Part shown: positions 17,308 through 28,290 of the stretch, piece after piece
How positions within the stretch are numbered: the stretch's first letter is position 1
Layout: each line of letters starts with the position of its first letter
DNA from: Myxococcales bacterium
Lineage (GTDB): Bacteria; Myxococcota; UBA796; SXON01
DNA length: 64,000 nucleotides
Assembly: GCA_009692585.1 (NCBI GenBank)
Contig: SHYX01000017.1
Location: 24,479 to 88,478, forward strand
Reading direction: 5' to 3'
Translations under genes and position numbers: made by a program
The notes under the pieces: generated by a model
Databases searched by the model: none
What the model saw: the letters and a program-made list of their open reading frames with translations, nothing else
Told to the model about the DNA's origin: nothing

Positions 17308-17700
17308 CTATCCCGGCGCCGCCCACACCAGGTAGAGCTCGAGGATCGGCGGCCAGATCGTCTCGGCGAGCCACCCGATGACGCTCTGGTACAGGCCAAA
17401 AAGTGCGGCCTGAACGGTGAGAATGAGCAGAGACAAGCTCATCAGCCCGAAGGAGCGTTGCCGCACCTTGCGCGCCTCCTGCCCCACCGATGCAGCGGAG
17501 ATGCCGGCGTCGGAGCGCGCGATCTCGTCGCCCGCCCGCGTCCAGGTGTAGATCGCGATGAACGCCCCGAGAGGGCCGGTGCAGCAGCAGGGCCCGATCG
17601 CGACCATCACCGCGGCGGCCGTGACCCAACGCCAGAGGTGCGGCATGGGGTCCGGACGCTCTGGAGCCCCGGCACCATCGAAGAGATCGTCGACGGCCAT
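17308..17700 (-). CDS. Small hydrophobic membrane protein
   Basis: 130 residues. An acidic N-terminus (MAVDDLFDG) precedes two long hydrophobic regions, about 25-50 (VTAAAVMVAIGPCCCTGPLGAFIAI) with an unusual CCC cluster, and 85-125 (LMSLSLLILTVQAALFGLYQ onward). A short charged loop lies between them. Layout and size resemble small DUF4190-like membrane proteins, but this is unconfirmed. Its start directly abuts the PlsB stop at 17701, so it is co-transcribed with plsB. Confidence 0.65.
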   Translation of the reverse strand: MAVDDLFDGAGAPERPDPMPHLWRWVTAAAVMVAIGPCCCTGPLGAFIAIYTWTRAGDEIARSDAGISAASVGQEARKVRQRSFGLMSLSLLILTVQAALFGLYQSVIGWLAETIWPPILELYLVWAAPG

Positions 17701-20220
17701 CTACTCCTTCCGAAGCAACAGGCGTTCGAGTATGGCGACGTACTCCTGCGCCGGCTCGGCGTGAACGCTCACGCCGCCCTCCGGCGCCACCCGCAAGACG
17801 GCGTCTTCCTTGAGCGCGCGCGCAGCGTTCTGAAGGTTCACCACGTTGAGTGCTTCCGGGCGCGCCAGCTCGTCGGCGGCGAGCATCGCGCGCCCACGGG
17901 CGAGCGCGTCGGCCGGCAGCGATTTCCAGGTGGAGCGCCCGTCGCGGGCGGCGAGCAGCAACAGGAGGTAGGATTCCAGGAAGTTCGCGGTGAGGTTGGC
18001 GATCTCCCCGATACGCGCTCGGTCCTTGACGAGCAGGCGGCCGCCCTGGAGCTCAACCGCGCCGTAGGCCTCCAGCGCCGCGACCGCCCGGCGTTCGAGC
18101 TCCGACTCGCCGGCATCGGGGTCCAGCACGAATTCGTAGCGCAGCAGGAACTGTTGGGTGGTGAACAGCTTGCTGACGGCGTCGAGGTCGATCGTGTCGT
18201 CGCCGAGGGCTCGCACGGCGGCGGCGAAGTAGGCGGCCGGCGCCAGCGCGTGGAGGACGGCATTCTTGTGGTACTCCATGCTGATGCGGCGTTCTTGCGA
18301 CACGATGTACACGGTGTCGAGCCCTTCCTTGACCTCCGAGAGCATCTTGGCGGCCAGGAATCGGCTCAGCGCCTCGTCGAGGATGCCGTCCAGATGCGCG
18401 ATACCGCCCGCCTCCTGCACGCCGGCGACCGACAGAAACGCCCGCAACCGTTCGGCGCGGGCGCGCAATTCGGCCCGACGGACGCCGCGCTTGGGGTGCG
18501 CCAGGATGGCCAGCGCCACCAGGGCTGTCGGCAACAGCACCGCCTGTCCGTTGATGCGGTACAGGAGTCGTTCGCCCAAGCCCATCAGCGCCTCCTCGCG
18601 TCGTGAGCGAGACAGCTCTCCCCACTCCTCGCCGCTGGAGACCGATGAGGCCAGGAGTGGCTCGCCGACGCGTAGATAGACCTTTCCGTAGCGTTCGCGC
18701 AGCACCTTGGTGGCGCGTGCCAGTTGGCCGACCGTCTCCCTCTCCTTTTTCGCGCCGGCCAGCTCGCTGGCGTAGGCCCGCTCCTCGGCGATCTGCTCAT
18801 AGCCGACGTAGATCGGCAAGAAGGTGACCGCTCGCTGCTCCCTGGTCTGACGCGCGGACGCGTCCATGATCATGCCGAGGACGCCGGTCTTGGGCGGCAG
18901 CAGTTTTCCCGTCCGCGAGCGGCCGCCCTCGATGAAGAACTCGATCGGTACTTCCATCCGAACGAGCTCCCGAAGGTACCGTTCGAAGACCACCGGGAAG
19001 ATCCGGTCCCCGTGAAAGCTGCGCTTGATGAAGAATCCGCCACAGCGGCGGATGAACGGGCCGAGTGGGAAGAAGGAGAGATTCTCGCCCGCGACGATGT
19101 GAGGGATGACGATGTCGCGACTCAAGAGCAGGGAGGAGATCAACAGGTAGTCGAGGTGGCTGCGGTGGCACGGCACCAGCACCGGCGTCCCGTCCCGAAG
19201 CGCCGCCCGGATCCGCTCCAGGTCTTCCTCGCGGACGTCGATGCCGCTGTAGATGCGGTTCCAGATCTGCCAGCACAACCACCCGGCCACGCGGACGACG
19301 GGGAAGGAGAACCGGGCCGCCACGTGATCGAAGGTCTTGGCGACCTTGTCGAGGATCTGCGCCGGCGCCTTTGAGGTCGCGCGCGCCTCCCGAACGATCA
19401 GCTCGCGAACCTCGCGCGATTCCAGGACCTGGCGGCGGACAAAGCCCCGAGGTCGGGCCCGCGGGCCACGAACCACGCGCGCCTCCCGATACAGGAAGCG
19501 GCGGAGCAGGAGGCGCAACCTTCGATCACGCCGGACGGGCGCCTCGTCGGCGAAGCGGGTGAGCCACTCCGTCAGCTCGATGGGCTCGCCCACCTGGACC
19601 AGGGCGCTTCCCTGCGAGCGGGCGAGGGAGAGCAACTTGCCGGCGGGCCCAGGGGTATCCTCGGTGCCGAGCAGGAAGCGACCCACCTCGGTGCGCGCCG
19701 GCTCTGGCGACTTGTCCCAGATGACCACCACCGGCAGGACCTGGATCGGCCGATCCGACCTGGCTTGCGCCGCCACGAGGTGGGGGACCACGTCGTCTTC
19801 CGGCGGCGCGAGGCCGACCAGCTCGCGGACGTCCCACGGGGTGCTCAGAAAGACGCAGGTGGCCTGACCGGCGGCGATGAAGTCGGGGAGCTGGTCGGCG
19901 GTGGAGCGGTCGGCGGCGCCGAAGAGGCGCGTGAGCATTCCGAAGGGGAACCAGCGCCGGGCGTCGAAGTTCGCGGTGAACGATGGCAATGGCAGTCGGC
20001 GTTCGCTGAGCACGCTCTTTAGCGCCAGCCAGTCGACGTGGGAGCGGGCGTGCAGCGCGTACACCACCGGGCCTCGCTCCGCCGCGCGGCGTACCCGCTC
20101 CGCCGAATGGTCCTCCATTCGCAGCAGCCGCAGGAACCACGGCAGGCCGCTGAGCCAGTACAACGGCCCCTGCACCGGGAGCATGGCCGACGAGTGCGGC
20201 GTCGCGACCAGCACGCTCAT
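17701..20220 (-). CDS. plsB: Glycerol-3-phosphate 1-O-acyltransferase PlsB
   Basis: 839 residues (E. coli enzyme 807). Transfers an acyl group from acyl-ACP or acyl-CoA to sn-1 of glycerol 3-phosphate, the first step of phospholipid synthesis, at the inner membrane. Diagnostic motifs are all present: VPCHRSHLDY (HX4D catalytic site), PLGPFIRRCGGFFIKRSF (glycerol-phosphate binding), EFFIEGGRSRTGKLL and TFLPIYVGYEQI. The C-terminal half is helical, as in PlsB. The N-terminal region contains an RSHVDW echo of the catalytic motif with Ala where the catalytic His should be. It is followed directly by a small membrane protein gene. Confidence 0.95.
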   Translation of the reverse strand: MSVLVATPHSSAMLPVQGPLYWLSGLPWFLRLLRMEDHSAERVRRAAERGPVVYALHARSHVDWLALKSVLSERRLPLPSFTANFDARRWFPFGMLTRLFGAADRSTADQLPDFIAAGQATCVFLSTPWDVRELVGLAPPEDDVVPHLVAAQARSDRPIQVLPVVVIWDKSPEPARTEVGRFLLGTEDTPGPAGKLLSLARSQGSALVQVGEPIELTEWLTRFADEAPVRRDRRLRLLLRRFLYREARVVRGPRARPRGFVRRQVLESREVRELIVREARATSKAPAQILDKVAKTFDHVAARFSFPVVRVAGWLCWQIWNRIYSGIDVREEDLERIRAALRDGTPVLVPCHRSHLDYLLISSLLLSRDIVIPHIVAGENLSFFPLGPFIRRCGGFFIKRSFHGDRIFPVVFERYLRELVRMEVPIEFFIEGGRSRTGKLLPPKTGVLGMIMDASARQTREQRAVTFLPIYVGYEQIAEERAYASELAGAKKERETVGQLARATKVLRERYGKVYLRVGEPLLASSVSSGEEWGELSRSRREEALMGLGERLLYRINGQAVLLPTALVALAILAHPKRGVRRAELRARAERLRAFLSVAGVQEAGGIAHLDGILDEALSRFLAAKMLSEVKEGLDTVYIVSQERRISMEYHKNAVLHALAPAAYFAAAVRALGDDTIDLDAVSKLFTTQQFLLRYEFVLDPDAGESELERRAVAALEAYGAVELQGGRLLVKDRARIGEIANLTANFLESYLLLLLAARDGRSTWKSLPADALARGRAMLAADELARPEALNVVNLQNAARALKEDAVLRVAPEGGVSVHAEPAQEYVAILERLLLRKE

Positions 20221-20226
20221 CCGAGG

Positions 20227-20472
20227 CTACTCCGCCGTGTCAGCGGAGTCACAGGCACCTATCGTCGCCTCGGCGTCGTCGCAGTCGCCGGCAACCGCGA
20301 CGTACCCGGGCAGCGCCTCGCAGCCGACGTACACCAACAACGGGTCGCCGAGGCCATCGGCGTCGCCATCGGCGTAGAAAGCCTGGCGCGGATCGCAGTC
20401 CCGCTCGCCATCGGCCGTGTAGATGTCGGGGACGAGGTCACACCCCAGAAGGAGGACCAGGAGCGCACGCAT
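20227..20472 (-). CDS. Small lipoprotein with one MopE-type metal-binding repeat
   Basis: 81 residues. MRALLVLLLGC gives a signal peptide with lipobox LLGC, so the mature protein is a short acylated peptide. It contains one putative metal-binding repeat: YADGDADGLGDP, then GDCDDAEATIG, with an acidic tail ending SADTAE. A TACACC -10-like box lies 6 nt before the ATG, suggesting a leaderless message. MopE-type repeats are common in secreted myxobacterial proteins. Function unknown. Confidence 0.65.
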   Translation of the reverse strand: MRALLVLLLGCDLVPDIYTADGERDCDPRQAFYADGDADGLGDPLLVYVGCEALPGYVAVAGDCDDAEATIGACDSADTAE

Positions 20473-20502
20473 GGAGAGGGTGTAACCCGGGCGCCGCGCC
20501 GC

Positions 20503-23127
20503 TCATGACCCCACCTGCCACCAGATCGTCGGCCCCGCGGTGACCATCGGCAGCGCCCACCACCCCGCCCCCGACGCCTCGATCGGCACGGCCTCGCCGG
20601 CCCTTCCGTCGGCATCGATGGGGCGCACGGTCGGTCGCGAGGGCCACGCGAACCGGACCAGCCCGGCCGGCCGGCCGAGCAGCGTGCTGCCCCCACCGTC
20701 GTCCACGATCATCGTCCCGCTGCCGATGCGCCGCATGCCGACGTTCTCCATGCGCCCGGCCACGGTCAAGAGGCCCCGCATGCAGCGCGCGATCGGGCCC
20801 TCGGTGCACAGCAGGCTGACCGCGGCGGTGTCCTCGAGCTGCGCATCCAGATGCGGCGCCGAGACGGGCCCTGAGCCCTCGCCCTGGCCCGCGCGCTGGC
20901 GCAGTCCGTGGTCGCCGAGCACGGCCTCCAAGGCGTCGGTCTGGATGACGAAACGTGCCCCGGCCGGCCACCAGCCCACGCTCGGTGACGGTGCCCCCGC
21001 GATCGGCAGCGGCGCAGGCCCCCCGTAGGCCTCCCGAATCCGGGTGCTCAAGGCGACCGACACATCCCGGAGGCCAGTGTAGATCGGGCGTGCGCCCTCG
21101 ATCACCTCGTCGCGCAGCCCGCTGGCGCTCCGCCACTGCGGTGCCAGCCCGCTCGCCGCGGCCACGGTTCCGCTGCGGAACAGCCCCGAAGCCGCGGCCA
21201 TCTGGCCCCACTTCACGGTGGCCAGCCGCGTCTGCGCGAACGATGCGACCGGACCGGGGCCGTTGGTAACCGAGCCGTTGGTGTAGTCGAACCAGATCAG
21301 CGCGTCCCAATCCTGAACCGCCGCGAGGCTGGCCCAGAAAAGCGGCGCCTCGGACATCTGATCGTTGGGGAACCCGTGGTTGAGCTCGGAGATGATCATC
21401 GGCTTGCCCACCTGCGCCGCTTGGAACCGGTCGAGCAATGCCTGGTCCCGCGGTTCGGCGATGATCGACGCGTTGCGCAGCACCCCGCCGCGCGGCGCAT
21501 CCCACTCCAGGTGGGCATCGATGACGTCGTAGCGCGACATGACCTGAGCAATCGCTGGGTTGTACCAGGTGATACCCCCGATGAGCGGCTGGGTGTACCC
21601 GAGCCCACGGACGTGCGCGGCGACGTCGTCGAAGAAGCGCACGTCGAGCTGAAGGAAGAAGTCGTAGAGGTCCCCCACCCGGGCGGTGGGCCACACCCTG
21701 AAGTCCCCCTGGCCGAGGGGGGCGAGCCGGACGCTACCAAGGCTCTCGCCCGGCTGGAGTCCGGGGTGAAGGCCGCCGGTCCAGGCGGTTTTCAGCGCGT
21801 TGTCATCGGGGTAGCGGGAGCGTACGAACATATTCCACTGCCGCTCGATCTCGGCGCGATGCACCTCCGGGAACCGGTCCACGCCGCCGGTGATCCAGGC
21901 CATCAACATCGAGTGTTCGTTGGCGAGTTCGACCATCGCCACGCCCGGATCGTCCGCGTAGCGCCGACCGGTGTACTTGTTGGTCCGGCCCAACCAGGCG
22001 GTTGCCCAGTCGAGGTACGCCTGCTTCCACAGGGGCTGCACCATGGGCAACCCCTTGTGGCCGTTGGGGATGTCGGCGCTCGGGTCGTTGACGCCGTCGA
22101 GCTCGGTGAAAACGCGATTGGTCGCGGTCTCCATGAGCAGGTAGACGCCGGCAGCCTCCAGTCGCGACACAAGATAATCGAAACGGTCGAGGCCGTCTTC
22201 GAGGAAAAGCGGGTCGGTCGCGACCTTGCGATCGGGGTTGAGCCCGCCGGCCTTCGGGCTGTCGAAATGGTGGAGGCGGACCAGATTGATGCCGTTGTCG
22301 GCGAGGTTCGCCGCCATCTTGTCCGCCATCTCGTGGGTGGGGTAGCACGCGGCGTTGACGAGGTTGACGCCCCAGAAGCGCGCGCGCGTCCCGTCGGCGT
22401 AGGCCAGGTGCCCGTCCTTGAGGCCCACCTTGCCGCGGCGGCCGGCGTTGCCCTCCACTCGCCAGCCCGCTGGGACCGGCGGCGCCGGGGTGTCGATGTC
22501 CAGCGGGAAGGCGAACCCGTCGAGGGAGTCTTCCCGCGGCCGCGGGGCGCCGAGTAGCTCGCCGGTCGCGACGCCGAGGAGGACGACCCCCGCACCGGGG
22601 CTGCGGGCCTCGATCGACACGCTGACGCCGCCGCCAGGGTGAACCACCGTCAGGGCGCGCCCGCCGCCGGCATCGACCGCCAACGCGCCCGGCGAGGCGC
22701 CCGCCGCGTCCAGCGGGAAGACATCGTCCCGCGCGCGGAGGTCCACCTGTCGCGGGGCGCCGGCCGCATTGCGGAAGACCAGCCGCACGACGGGCGTGCC
22801 GCGCGGGACCGAGCCGGTGTAGGTCAGCAACAGCGTCGTTGGCGCCGAGGGGTCGAGCGCCACGTTCACGCTGGCCCGCGCCCTGGGCGCAGTCGGACCG
22901 CGGAGGACCACCGCGTCCTTGCCGAGATCCGGCGCGGCGAGCGTCGGTGCCGCGGCCGACAACGCCGACCACGCCTCGGGCGTGACCAAAGCGCCGGGGT
23001 GGGTGCCGACGACGTCGGCGTCGACCAGGGAGGGGAAGGACGCCGGCCTGACTGCGGGCGGCTTCGCCCACGCGCTGGTCGCCAGGCCCGAACACAGCCA
23101 CCAGACCGCCGACAGCGCGCCGAGCAT
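20503..23127 (-). CDS. Secreted glycoside hydrolase, clan GH-A type
   Basis: 874 residues from the Met at 23127, which gives a clean signal peptide (MLGALSAVWWLCSGLATSAWA). An upstream Met at 23172 would overlap the neighbouring gene. An N-terminal beta region (about 25-200) precedes a TIM-barrel domain beginning FWGVNLVNAACYPTHEM and NGINLVRLHHFDSP. The two catalytic Glu are in GH-A context: ELANEHSM (acid/base, near residue 403) and MIISELNHGFP (nucleophile, near 580). A C-terminal beta domain follows. The enzyme probably cleaves a polysaccharide outside the cell; substrate unknown. It could be GH5-like or a beta-galactosidase relative. Confidence 0.8.
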   Translation of the reverse strand: MLGALSAVWWLCSGLATSAWAKPPAVRPASFPSLVDADVVGTHPGALVTPEAWSALSAAAPTLAAPDLGKDAVVLRGPTAPRARASVNVALDPSAPTTLLLTYTGSVPRGTPVVRLVFRNAAGAPRQVDLRARDDVFPLDAAGASPGALAVDAGGGRALTVVHPGGGVSVSIEARSPGAGVVLLGVATGELLGAPRPREDSLDGFAFPLDIDTPAPPVPAGWRVEGNAGRRGKVGLKDGHLAYADGTRARFWGVNLVNAACYPTHEMADKMAANLADNGINLVRLHHFDSPKAGGLNPDRKVATDPLFLEDGLDRFDYLVSRLEAAGVYLLMETATNRVFTELDGVNDPSADIPNGHKGLPMVQPLWKQAYLDWATAWLGRTNKYTGRRYADDPGVAMVELANEHSMLMAWITGGVDRFPEVHRAEIERQWNMFVRSRYPDDNALKTAWTGGLHPGLQPGESLGSVRLAPLGQGDFRVWPTARVGDLYDFFLQLDVRFFDDVAAHVRGLGYTQPLIGGITWYNPAIAQVMSRYDVIDAHLEWDAPRGGVLRNASIIAEPRDQALLDRFQAAQVGKPMIISELNHGFPNDQMSEAPLFWASLAAVQDWDALIWFDYTNGSVTNGPGPVASFAQTRLATVKWGQMAAASGLFRSGTVAAASGLAPQWRSASGLRDEVIEGARPIYTGLRDVSVALSTRIREAYGGPAPLPIAGAPSPSVGWWPAGARFVIQTDALEAVLGDHGLRQRAGQGEGSGPVSAPHLDAQLEDTAAVSLLCTEGPIARCMRGLLTVAGRMENVGMRRIGSGTMIVDDGGGSTLLGRPAGLVRFAWPSRPTVRPIDADGRAGEAVPIEASGAGWWALPMVTAGPTIWWQVGS

Positions 23128-23138
23128 CGGGAAGCCTA

Positions 23139-24704
23139 TCAGGTCGTGATCACCCGGTCGAAAGACATCCACCGTCGGAGCAGGGTCTTGGTCATCTCAC
23201 CCTTGGCCACCATGTTGACGGCGGTCGTCCCCATCTTCACGTAGTTGGTGGCGTGGGCCAGCTGGATGATCGGCCAGGGGTGCTTTTTCAGGAACTCGAC
23301 CTTGGTGAGCGGCTTGAGCATCTGCCGCGGGACGAACGATTTGCTGAGCATCTGGGTCATGGCGATCCAGAAAGTGTCCTCGACAGGGCGTGGATACTCC
23401 AGGTTTATCCTATGCTGGTAGAAGGTCTTGGTGCCGAGGCCCTCGATGTCGTACTCCGAGATGAGGCCCGCTTCCAGGAGCTTGTGATTCAGCTCGGAGC
23501 CCGGGAACACGGTCATCGAGAACAGGTACAGGTCGAACGGGTGCGGGAACTCGGCGATCATCTCGAAGAGCGCCTGCTTGTCCTCGACCGTCGACACCGG
23601 GTCGTCGAAGATGAGCTGGAAGTGTCCCTTGATCCCAAGCTTTTTGAAGAGGTCGGCGATGTCGTTGATGGTGCTGTTCTTCACGCGCCGATCGTAGAGA
23701 TGCCCGGTGACCCGCTCGGAGCTCTGCACGCCCATGTAGACGTTCTTGAGCCCCGCCGCGGCGAGCATGGTCATCCGCTCTTCATTGACGAGCTTGGGCT
23801 CGATGAACACCTCGAAGGGGAGCCCGACCTCCTTGGCGTAGCGCGCGCAGAAGTCGACGAGCCAGTCGTATTGGAAGTTGAACACCTCGTCGTCGAAGCG
23901 GATGCGCTTGAAGTTCCAGTGTTTCTGCGCCTCCTTGATCTCAGCGACCATGCTTTCGGGCGAACGCACGCGGAACCACTTCTGGCCCGGGTAGATGTCC
24001 TTTTTGTAGGTGCTGTTGTAGCAGTAGCTGCACTTGTAGATGCAGCCGCGACTGCCCATCATCTGGAAGACCGGGTCCCCGTGCATCGGGTCGCCCTTCT
24101 CGATCTTCTTGCCGTTGATGAAGTACTTGTGGTCGTGGGTGACGTAGTCACGGAAGGGGAGCACATCGAGGTTCTCTACCAGGGGCCGCAGCGCGTTCTT
24201 GCGAACGCCGTCGGCGGTCTGGAACATGAGATTCCCCGTTTCGAGCACGTCGACGCCGTCGCGTAGACGGTCGCAGAGCTCCGCAAGCGCCAGCTCACCC
24301 TCGCCCTGAAGCACCATGTCCGCGTCCTGGATGCAGACGGTCGGCACCAGGGTGGCGTGCATGCCGCCCCAGAGCACGGCAATGTCCATTACGTCGTGGA
24401 TCTTGTCGGTGAGGATGCGGGAGGCGTTGTAGTACGCGCTGGCGCGGATGCTGAGGCAGACGACGTCCAGGTGTTCGTCGGCGACGACCTTGATGAGCCC
24501 ATTGAGCTCGTCGTCGGTTGCCGCGTCCAGGTGGTTGCTGATCCAGTCCTTGAAGTAGATCTCGGCGACGTGATGGCCGTGCTTCCGCAACATCGCCGCC
24601 AGGATCCGCACGGCGTTGTTTTCCACGTCGTACATCGAGACGATACCGATGCGGACCGGACGACCGGCGGTGTTCTTGACAAGGCGAGCGATACGGTCGT
24701 TCAT
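23139..24704 (-). CDS. B12-binding-domain radical SAM protein
   Basis: 521 residues. An N-terminal Rossmann-like cobalamin-binding domain (about 15-150; IGIVSMYDVENNAVRILAAM, LSIRASAYYNASR, VLWGGMHATLVP) is followed by the radical SAM core with CIYKCSYC at about residues 218-226 (CxxxCxxC [4Fe-4S] ligands). GVQSSERVTGHLYDRR and FQLIFDDPVST follow as typical later strands. Such enzymes methylate or rearrange unactivated carbons (family knowledge); the substrate here is unknown. The stop is 11 nt before the start of the glycoside hydrolase, so the two are likely co-transcribed. A TACGAT box 25 nt upstream and GGAG support the start at 24704. Confidence 0.88.
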   Translation of the reverse strand: MNDRIARLVKNTAGRPVRIGIVSMYDVENNAVRILAAMLRKHGHHVAEIYFKDWISNHLDAATDDELNGLIKVVADEHLDVVCLSIRASAYYNASRILTDKIHDVMDIAVLWGGMHATLVPTVCIQDADMVLQGEGELALAELCDRLRDGVDVLETGNLMFQTADGVRKNALRPLVENLDVLPFRDYVTHDHKYFINGKKIEKGDPMHGDPVFQMMGSRGCIYKCSYCYNSTYKKDIYPGQKWFRVRSPESMVAEIKEAQKHWNFKRIRFDDEVFNFQYDWLVDFCARYAKEVGLPFEVFIEPKLVNEERMTMLAAAGLKNVYMGVQSSERVTGHLYDRRVKNSTINDIADLFKKLGIKGHFQLIFDDPVSTVEDKQALFEMIAEFPHPFDLYLFSMTVFPGSELNHKLLEAGLISEYDIEGLGTKTFYQHRINLEYPRPVEDTFWIAMTQMLSKSFVPRQMLKPLTKVEFLKKHPWPIIQLAHATNYVKMGTTAVNMVAKGEMTKTLLRRWMSFDRVITT

Positions 24705-24860
24705 GCCTGGACCCACTCCGACGGGTAGATCGTAGCACCCTGAGGGGAACGTCGGATCATCCAGTCGGCCGCCGACGCCGGCCTTGGTGGAGCCGGCTAC
24801 GGAAGCGGGACGCGCCGCCGGCGCTTGTGCTACCCTCGCGCCCTCCCCGGACCCCCGCGC

Positions 24861-26966
24861 ATGGCTCAGCCCACTCTGTTCGGCCACCCGACTGCCCTGT
24901 TCAACCTGTTCTTTGCCGAGATGTGGGAGCGCTTCTCCTACTACGGCATGCGCGCGCTCCTGGTCTTTTACATGCTCAAGGGGTTCTTGGGCTACGGCGA
25001 CAAGGAGAGCTACGCCGTGTACGGCGCGTACACCGCTCTGGTGTACATGACCCCGTTCTTCGGCGGGATGTTGGCGGATCGGGTGCTCGGCGCCCGCCGT
25101 GCGGTGCTCCTGGGCGGCCTGTTGATGGCGGCCGGTCACCTGACGATGACGATTGAGTCCAAAGAGGCCTTCTACCTGGCTCTTGGACTGCTGATCGTGG
25201 GCAACGGCTTCTTCAAGCCCAACATCTCGACGATCGTCGGGACGTTGTACCCTGACGGATCCACCAAGCGGGACGCGGGCTTCACGCTGTTCTACATGGG
25301 CATCAACCTCGGGGCGGCGATGGCCCCGCTCTTGTGCGGCTACGTCGGCGAAACCTACGGGTGGCACTACGGCTTTGGCCTCGCCACCGTCGGCATGCTC
25401 ATCGGGCTCGCAGTGTTTGCCGTTCCCACGCGGCTGGCGCAGTTCCTCATCCTCGGCGGCGCGCTAGCGACCGGCGGCTCGATGTTCTTCCTCGCCGATG
25501 ACGCCATCCTCACCGCGATCAACTCCTTCGTGGCGTTGGCGCTCATCGCCAGCGCGGCCATCGCGTTTGCGGCCCTCAACAAGGGCGGCATCCCTGGCGA
25601 AGCGGGGCAGCCGCCCGTGACTGCACCGACGTCAATCATGGGCCTTCCCACCCTCCCCGTGGTCATCGGCGGGACGCTGCTGCTGGTGCCAGCGCTGGCG
25701 TGGTTGGTCAACTCGGCCCGAAGCGTGCGGTTGATTCCTGAAGCGCTGATTGAGTCGCTGTCGGGGCAGGGTGCCGTGATGAGCGTGGCGGCGAGCTTCT
25801 TACAGGAGATCGCGACCCCCCCGGGCCTGGTGCTCTTCGCCAGCGGAGCGGTCGCGCTCTACTACATTCTCAGCAATGCGCTGAAGTCCGACATCGTCGA
25901 GCGCCAGCGCCTCTTCGTCGTCGTGGTGATGATGTTCTTCTCGATGCTCTTCTGGGCCTTCTTCGAGCAGGCCGGCAGCAGCATCAACAACTTCACCGAC
26001 CGCAACGTCGATCGGGTCCGCGAGGAGCGGCTCATCGCGTCGAGCGAGGTCGGCCAGACCGTGAAGCTGGAGCTGACCCAGGAGCAGGTTGGGCGCACGT
26101 TGTCGTCCACGCTGTACGTCAACGGCAGCGCCGTAGGCCTCGATTGGGTGGATGACCCCGAGGTCGCCGACGAGGCGGGCAAGGAGGCCGATGACGACAA
26201 GCTCTCGGTGATCGCCGGTGGCACCTGGACGCCGGGAGTCGTTTCGCTGACGCACCTGGATCGCGCGCGGGGCGAGGCCCGGCGTATGGCGGAGGAAGCG
26301 AGCAAGGGGGGCGCGAAGGTCGAGGCCAAGGTCGAGGCGGATTGGGTGGTGGCGACCGGGGACGTCGGCATGGGCGTGGGCGGCTCGGAGATCCCCGCGT
26401 CGACCTTCCAGGCGGCAAATCCGGTGTTCATCCTGCTCTTCGGGCTCGGCTTCACCGCGCTCTGGGGTTTCCTCGGCGCCCGGCGGATCGAGCCGAACAC
26501 CGCAGTCAAGTTCAGCCTTGGCCTCGCCCAACTGGGCTTGGGCTTCGGGGTGCTCTGGTACGGCGCAGGCCAGGCCGACAACCGCGGCATGGTCAACATG
26601 TCCTGGTTGATATTGGGCTATCTTCTCCACACCACCGGAGAGCTGTGTCTGTCGCCGGTGGGCCTCTCGATGGTCACCCGGCTTTCCCCGGGCCGCCTGG
26701 TGAGCACGGTGATGGGCGCCTGGTTCCTCGCGACGGCCTTCTCGAGCCTGCTCGCCGGCATCATCGCCACCTTCACCGGTGTGGGACACGGCGGCGGCGA
26801 CGAGCGCACCATTCCCGTTCCGGCGGAAACGTTAGGCGTGTATTCGTCCGTCTTCGGTCAGATCGGTATCGCCTGTCTCATTTCTGCGGCCGTGCTGATG
26901 GCGATGTCGCCGATGCTCGTCCGCTGGATGCACGAGACCGGGGACGCGCCGAAGTCTGGGCACTGA
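24861..26966 (+). CDS. POT/PTR-family proton-coupled peptide transporter with large periplasmic insertion
   Basis: 701 residues, against about 450-550 for usual bacterial POT proteins. The family signatures are clear: FFAEMWERFSYYGMRALLVF near the N-terminus and FFKPNISTIVGTLY. A TACCCT box at 24831-24836 supports the ATG at 24861 over a GTG at 24825. After FFEQAGSSINNFTDRNVD (about residue 367) the chain continues with about 100 extra hydrophilic, charged residues before EIPASTFQAANPVF (about 510), where the family normally has a short loop. Hydrophobic helices resume afterwards. It imports di- or tripeptides with protons (family knowledge); the insertion's role is unknown. Confidence 0.9.
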   Translation: MAQPTLFGHPTALFNLFFAEMWERFSYYGMRALLVFYMLKGFLGYGDKESYAVYGAYTALVYMTPFFGGMLADRVLGARRAVLLGGLLMAAGHLTMTIESKEAFYLALGLLIVGNGFFKPNISTIVGTLYPDGSTKRDAGFTLFYMGINLGAAMAPLLCGYVGETYGWHYGFGLATVGMLIGLAVFAVPTRLAQFLILGGALATGGSMFFLADDAILTAINSFVALALIASAAIAFAALNKGGIPGEAGQPPVTAPTSIMGLPTLPVVIGGTLLLVPALAWLVNSARSVRLIPEALIESLSGQGAVMSVAASFLQEIATPPGLVLFASGAVALYYILSNALKSDIVERQRLFVVVVMMFFSMLFWAFFEQAGSSINNFTDRNVDRVREERLIASSEVGQTVKLELTQEQVGRTLSSTLYVNGSAVGLDWVDDPEVADEAGKEADDDKLSVIAGGTWTPGVVSLTHLDRARGEARRMAEEASKGGAKVEAKVEADWVVATGDVGMGVGGSEIPASTFQAANPVFILLFGLGFTALWGFLGARRIEPNTAVKFSLGLAQLGLGFGVLWYGAGQADNRGMVNMSWLILGYLLHTTGELCLSPVGLSMVTRLSPGRLVSTVMGAWFLATAFSSLLAGIIATFTGVGHGGGDERTIPVPAETLGVYSSVFGQIGIACLISAAVLMAMSPMLVRWMHETGDAPKSGH

Positions 26967-28271
<1,305 letters not shown>

Positions 28272-28290
28272 CAGCGTTCGGCGTTTGTGA

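Noticed and set aside
23253..24266. Plus-strand frame of 337 codons
   Set aside because: Antisense to the radical SAM protein, whose CxxxCxxC and B12 motifs are decisive.
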